Origin: Litsea cubeba
Taxonomy: Eukaryota; Streptophyta; Magnoliopsida; Laurales; Lauraceae
Assembly (NCBI GenBank): GCA_012931725.1
Contig: CM022948.1
Span: 109,354,477-109,418,476, forward strand
DNA: 64,000 bases
Direction of reading: 5' to 3'
In this document: positions 61,133-64,000 of the stretch, in pieces
Position numbering within the stretch: position 1 is the first letter of the stretch
Layout: every line of letters begins with the position of its first letter
Translations under genes and position numbers: made by a program
Notes under the pieces: generated by a model
Told to the model about the DNA's origin: nothing
What the model saw: only the letters and a program-made list of their open reading frames with translations
Databases searched by the model: none

Positions 61133-62578
61133 CTATAGTCTGATATCCTCACACAAAATAACACCCATATGAGCAGTGTGCTCATGAAAAACCTTGGGTG
61201 GTAATCCCTTTGTAAGCGGATCCGCTATCATGGAGTTTGTCCCAATGTGCTTTATGGATATCTGTCCATCCTGTATTCTTTCCTTCACAACGAGGAACTT
61301 AATGGCAATATGTTTTGACTTAAATGAGCTCCTGTTGTTGTTGGAATATAGCACTGCTGACTTATTGTCACAATATAGTGTGAGTGGTCTTTCAATACCC
61401 TCTAGAACTCGCAGCCCAGTGACAAAATTCCGCAGCCATATACCATGGTTGGATGTCTCATAGCATGCTACAAACTCTGCTGCCATGGTGGAATCAGTAA
61501 CGAGTGTCTGTTTGGCACTCCTCCAAGAAATAGCTCCACCAGCTAACAGGTAAAGGTAGCCTGATGTGGATTTCATACTGTCTTTGCATCCAGCAAAATC
61601 GGAATCAGAATACCCTATGATCTCCAACTGATCCGATCTTCTATATGTGAGCGTGTGATCTTTTGTTCTCTGTAAATATCTCATAACCCGCTTGGCTGCT
61701 TTCCAATGATCCATTCCAGGATTACTTAAATATCTGCCTAACATGCCAACAATGTACGCAATATCCGGACGCGTACATACCTGAGCATACATTAGACTAC
61801 CTACTGCTGATGCATAGGGAATCTTTTGCATTTCCTTAATTTCAAGGTTAGTTTTAGGGCACTGATTGAGACTGAACTTGTCTCCCTTAGCGACAGGGGT
61901 GTCACCTGGTTTACAGTCCTGCATGCCAAATCTTTTGAGTACTGTATCGATATAACGTTTTTGTGATAATCCAAGAATACCCCGAGAACGATCACGTTGT
62001 ATCAGGATCCCTAATACAAAGGAGGCGTCACCAAGATCTTTCATCTCAAATTTCTTTGATAGAAATCTCTTGGTTTCGTGCAACATGCCTATATCATTTG
62101 TGGCAAGCAGTATGTCATCGACATACAAAACCAGGAATATGTGCTTACTCCCACTGAATTTGTGATACACACAATTATCAACAGCGTTTGTCTCAAAACC
62201 AAACGAGATAATCACATGATGAAACTTGTGATACCACTGACGAGAAGCTTGCTTGAGTCCATAGATGGACTTTGTCAATTTACGGACCATATTCTTTGGG
62301 TCTCCCAACTCAAAGTTTTCTGGCTGCTTCATATAAATTGTTTCGTCAATGTCACCATTGAGAAAAGCTGTTTTGACGTCCATTTGATGAAGCTCAAGAT
62401 CAAAATGTGCAACAAGTGCCATGATTGTCCTAAAAGAGTCTTTCGATGAAACCGGAGAGAAAGTCTCTTTAAAGTCAATCCCTTCCTTTTGGGTAAAGCC
62501 TTTAGCTACAAGACGAGCTCTGATACCACTTGTTAGAAAACAAGATCTAGATCTATGATCTAGAAAAACTTTAAACAA
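61133..62578 (-). CDS. Copia RT-RNase H fragment, open for 481 codons
   Basis: From the fusion at about 62517 the frame runs without a stop through RT (A-R-L-V-A-K-G-F, M-D-V-K-T-A-F-L-N-G, Y-G-L-K-Q-A, Y-V-D-D at about 62115) and RNase H (S-D-S-D-F-A-G-C, A-A-E-F-V-A-C, Y-C-D-N-K-S-A), ending at 61133. The first 20 or so codons are LTR and primer-binding-site sequence read by chance, so no genuine start codon is seen. Without gag, protease and integrase the element cannot move on its own. The open frame reflects recent insertion rather than host use. Confidence 0.85.
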   Translation of the reverse strand: MFKVFLDHRSRSCFLTSGIRARLVAKGFTQKEGIDFKETFSPVSSKDSFRTIMALVAHFDLELHQMDVKTAFLNGDIDETIYMKQPENFELGDPKNMVRKLTKSIYGLKQASRQWYHKFHHVIISFGFETNAVDNCVYHKFSGSKHIFLVLYVDDILLATNDIGMLHETKRFLSKKFEMKDLGDASFVLGILIQRDRSRGILGLSQKRYIDTVLKRFGMQDCKPGDTPVAKGDKFSLNQCPKTNLEIKEMQKIPYASAVGSLMYAQVCTRPDIAYIVGMLGRYLSNPGMDHWKAAKRVMRYLQRTKDHTLTYRRSDQLEIIGYSDSDFAGCKDSMKSTSGYLYLLAGGAISWRSAKQTLVTDSTMAAEFVACYETSNHGIWLRNFVTGLRVLEGIERPLTLYCDNKSAVLYSNNNRSSFKSKHIAIKFLVVKERIQDGQISIKHIGTNSMIADPLTKGLPPKVFHEHTAHMGVILCEDIRL

Positions 62579-62985
62579 CCAAGATCCTCCATGTCAAATC
62601 ATCGAGAGATGTAAAGCGGAAAACATACCTTGATCCATTGTGGAAGTTACTCGCAGGTTGTTGATCTTCCAATCCAATATGGCTGCCCAGAGAAACCCTC
62701 TTGATTCTTTCTGATGATGGGATGTCAGAGAGAATAGGAACTTACCATATGAATTGGGGACCATAACCCTAATATATATAATAATGAGATTTGCTAATTC
62801 TAATTTGTCCCCTCATCAAATTAGAATTAGTATTCTGGTATCTACACATTAATCCCATGACAATTATACCCTTAATCCTTAAATCTTTAAGTCTTAATTA
62901 GATCACTTCAATTAGGCTTAACCAAAGATAGCATAACACATTTAATGGTTACATGTGTGGCCCCACATGATGGAATTTTCCAACA
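62531..62985 (-). repeat. 5' LTR of the young copia element, 455 bp
   Basis: Same ends and length as the LTR at 60247-60701. It adjoins the primer-binding site, and the TSD AAAGC follows at 62986. A TATATATAATAATG-like stretch (62773-62787) may hold the promoter; orientation is not certain. Confidence 0.9.
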
Positions 62986-62990
62986 AAAGC

Positions 62991-64000
62991 TACCTATGAA
63001 TATGTCTTGTGATTTAATGGATGTTTGGTTTGCTTAGGAGCAGGGTTTTCATGACTTCAATAGAGGTAGAAACAAGGGCAAACTGCTCTTAACAAATCTA
63101 AAGAAAGAGGCTTGAGAAGAGTCCAAGTTTTATATGTGATACTAAGGAAGGGATTCTGGCAATTAAAAGTGAAGAAGATTGGGCCGTAACTCCAATTGTT
63201 GCAAATATATCTTCAATTTCTAGAGTCTTTGTGAAGATTTCTTTTCCTCACATTTCCAGAAGTCTAGACGAGGCGGGCGGATCACCATATTTTGCCAAAT
63301 TTCTTATTCCACTAATTATGGCTTACACAGTGGACACTGTGATCTATTTTTTGTGTTGTTGTTGTCGCTGCTTTTGCTTCTTTCTCATGATTTCCTCTGG
63401 TTGCCTTCTAATATAATTCCTTTTACCCAAAAGGAATTGTGTATTCTATGCAAATAAACTGGCCCCACATATTACCATCCATCACCCTCAAATTCCAATT
63501 GAAATGCAGGATATAGACTTGCACGGTACTATTTCTAACAAAGTTTGTGTTGAGCTCATCACACGTGTATTAGATATGGTGTCACGTCCCCAAAATAAGA
63601 ATTGGGGAAAAACGTGAAAATTAAAATTTTAAATTCAAAATCCTGTGTTTAATACAACACAAGCTTCCAAAAGTGGACCCACATAAAGTTTCAACCTGTG
63701 GTGAGTCAAAATAAATTTCATCAAATGCAATGGAAGCTTTATTCAATTGGTATTCAAAGTTTATAAATAAAATCCAACACAAAAATCAAATAAACATCAA
63801 TAGTTAAAGTTGCAGAATGAATAAAGCAATTACTAAGAAAATATTTATCATTGAGGAAAGTTCATCTAAGGAATTACTAAGATGATGTTCTCTCTAATGC
63901 AGGCTCAGACGGCTCCGAAACCGTCTCCGGCGTCTCACTCAGGTACGTCAGTTGGCTCAAACGTTAGAAACGTTTGATCCTCCTCCGTTTCCTCGGTAAA
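62991..64000. other. Right flank: no gene recognised; possible start of another LTR element at about 63581
   Basis: No coding frame with family motifs. At 63581 the sequence TGTCACGTCCCCAAAATAAG resembles the TGTCACG-CCCC start common in plant gypsy-like LTRs, but the other end would lie beyond the window, so it cannot be confirmed. No exon 1 or 2 of Csl copy C was found here. Confidence 0.35.

Larger units (their letters stand above)
60242..62990 (-). mobile_element. Young, internally deleted Ty1/copia element, 2739 bp, two LTRs
   Basis: The element is 60247-62985, flanked by AAAGC on both sides (60242-60246 and 62986-62990). The two 455-bp LTRs differ at only three positions that I could see. 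On the minus strand, after the 5' LTR (62985-62531), comes the primer-binding site TGGTATCAGAGC (62528-62517). This is fused directly to the middle of RT, so gag, protease, integrase and the RT N-terminus are gone. RT and RNase H follow. The purine tract (AGTGGGAGAT) lies directly before the 3' LTR at 60702-60711. Confidence 0.92.

Overview
The window is nuclear DNA of a flowering plant. The genes have GT-AG introns of up to about 6 kb, the sequence between exons is AT-rich, and it is packed with plant-type transposons: Ty1/copia, solo LTRs, L1-type LINE, tRNA-derived SINEs, hAT and Mutator-like elements and MITEs. I cannot name the species from the sequence.

Layout. 1-2.45 kb holds minus-strand pieces of a plant L1 LINE: ORF1 with RRM and DUF4283-like domains, and an ORF2 endonuclease scrap at the left edge. 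They are separated by about 1.2 kb of other DNA that includes a tandem duplication. 7.0-12.5 kb (+) is a three-exon gene for a 262-aa TPR protein with an acidic C-terminal half. From 15.3 to 59.8 kb, all on the minus strand, lies a tandem array of three family-2 cellulose synthase-like (Csl) genes of the CslE/CslG/CslJ clade. Copy A (15313-28135, 728 aa) and copy B (31548-47276, 735 aa) each have eight exons, with every splice site and reading phase consistent. Copy C (49382-59791) is a pseudogene. It has exon frameshifts, a destroyed splice acceptor, a hAT element in exon 5, a MITE plus a poly-G duplication in exon 7, and a copia element in intron 7. No exon 1 or 2 of copy C is visible in the window.

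Most of the remaining sequence is transposons, and many have target-site duplications (TSDs) readable by eye. Because the Csl copies are paralogous, one copy often shows the empty site for an insertion in another. Copy C intron 2 lacks a solo LTR and a hAT element present in copy B, and copy A intron 7 shows the intact target of the copia element in copy C.

The most unusual items are three. The copia element at 49969-54618 has one LTR and ends inside the RNase H coding tail, yet is bounded by a 5-bp TSD. The copia element at 60247-62985 is young, with nearly identical 455-bp LTRs, but has lost everything between its primer-binding site and the reverse transcriptase domain. A head-to-head inverted pair of about 385-bp TIR elements at 44.1-44.9 kb could fold into a long hairpin inside copy B intron 1. 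I found no CRISPR array, bacterial-type operon, rRNA or convincing functional tRNA.
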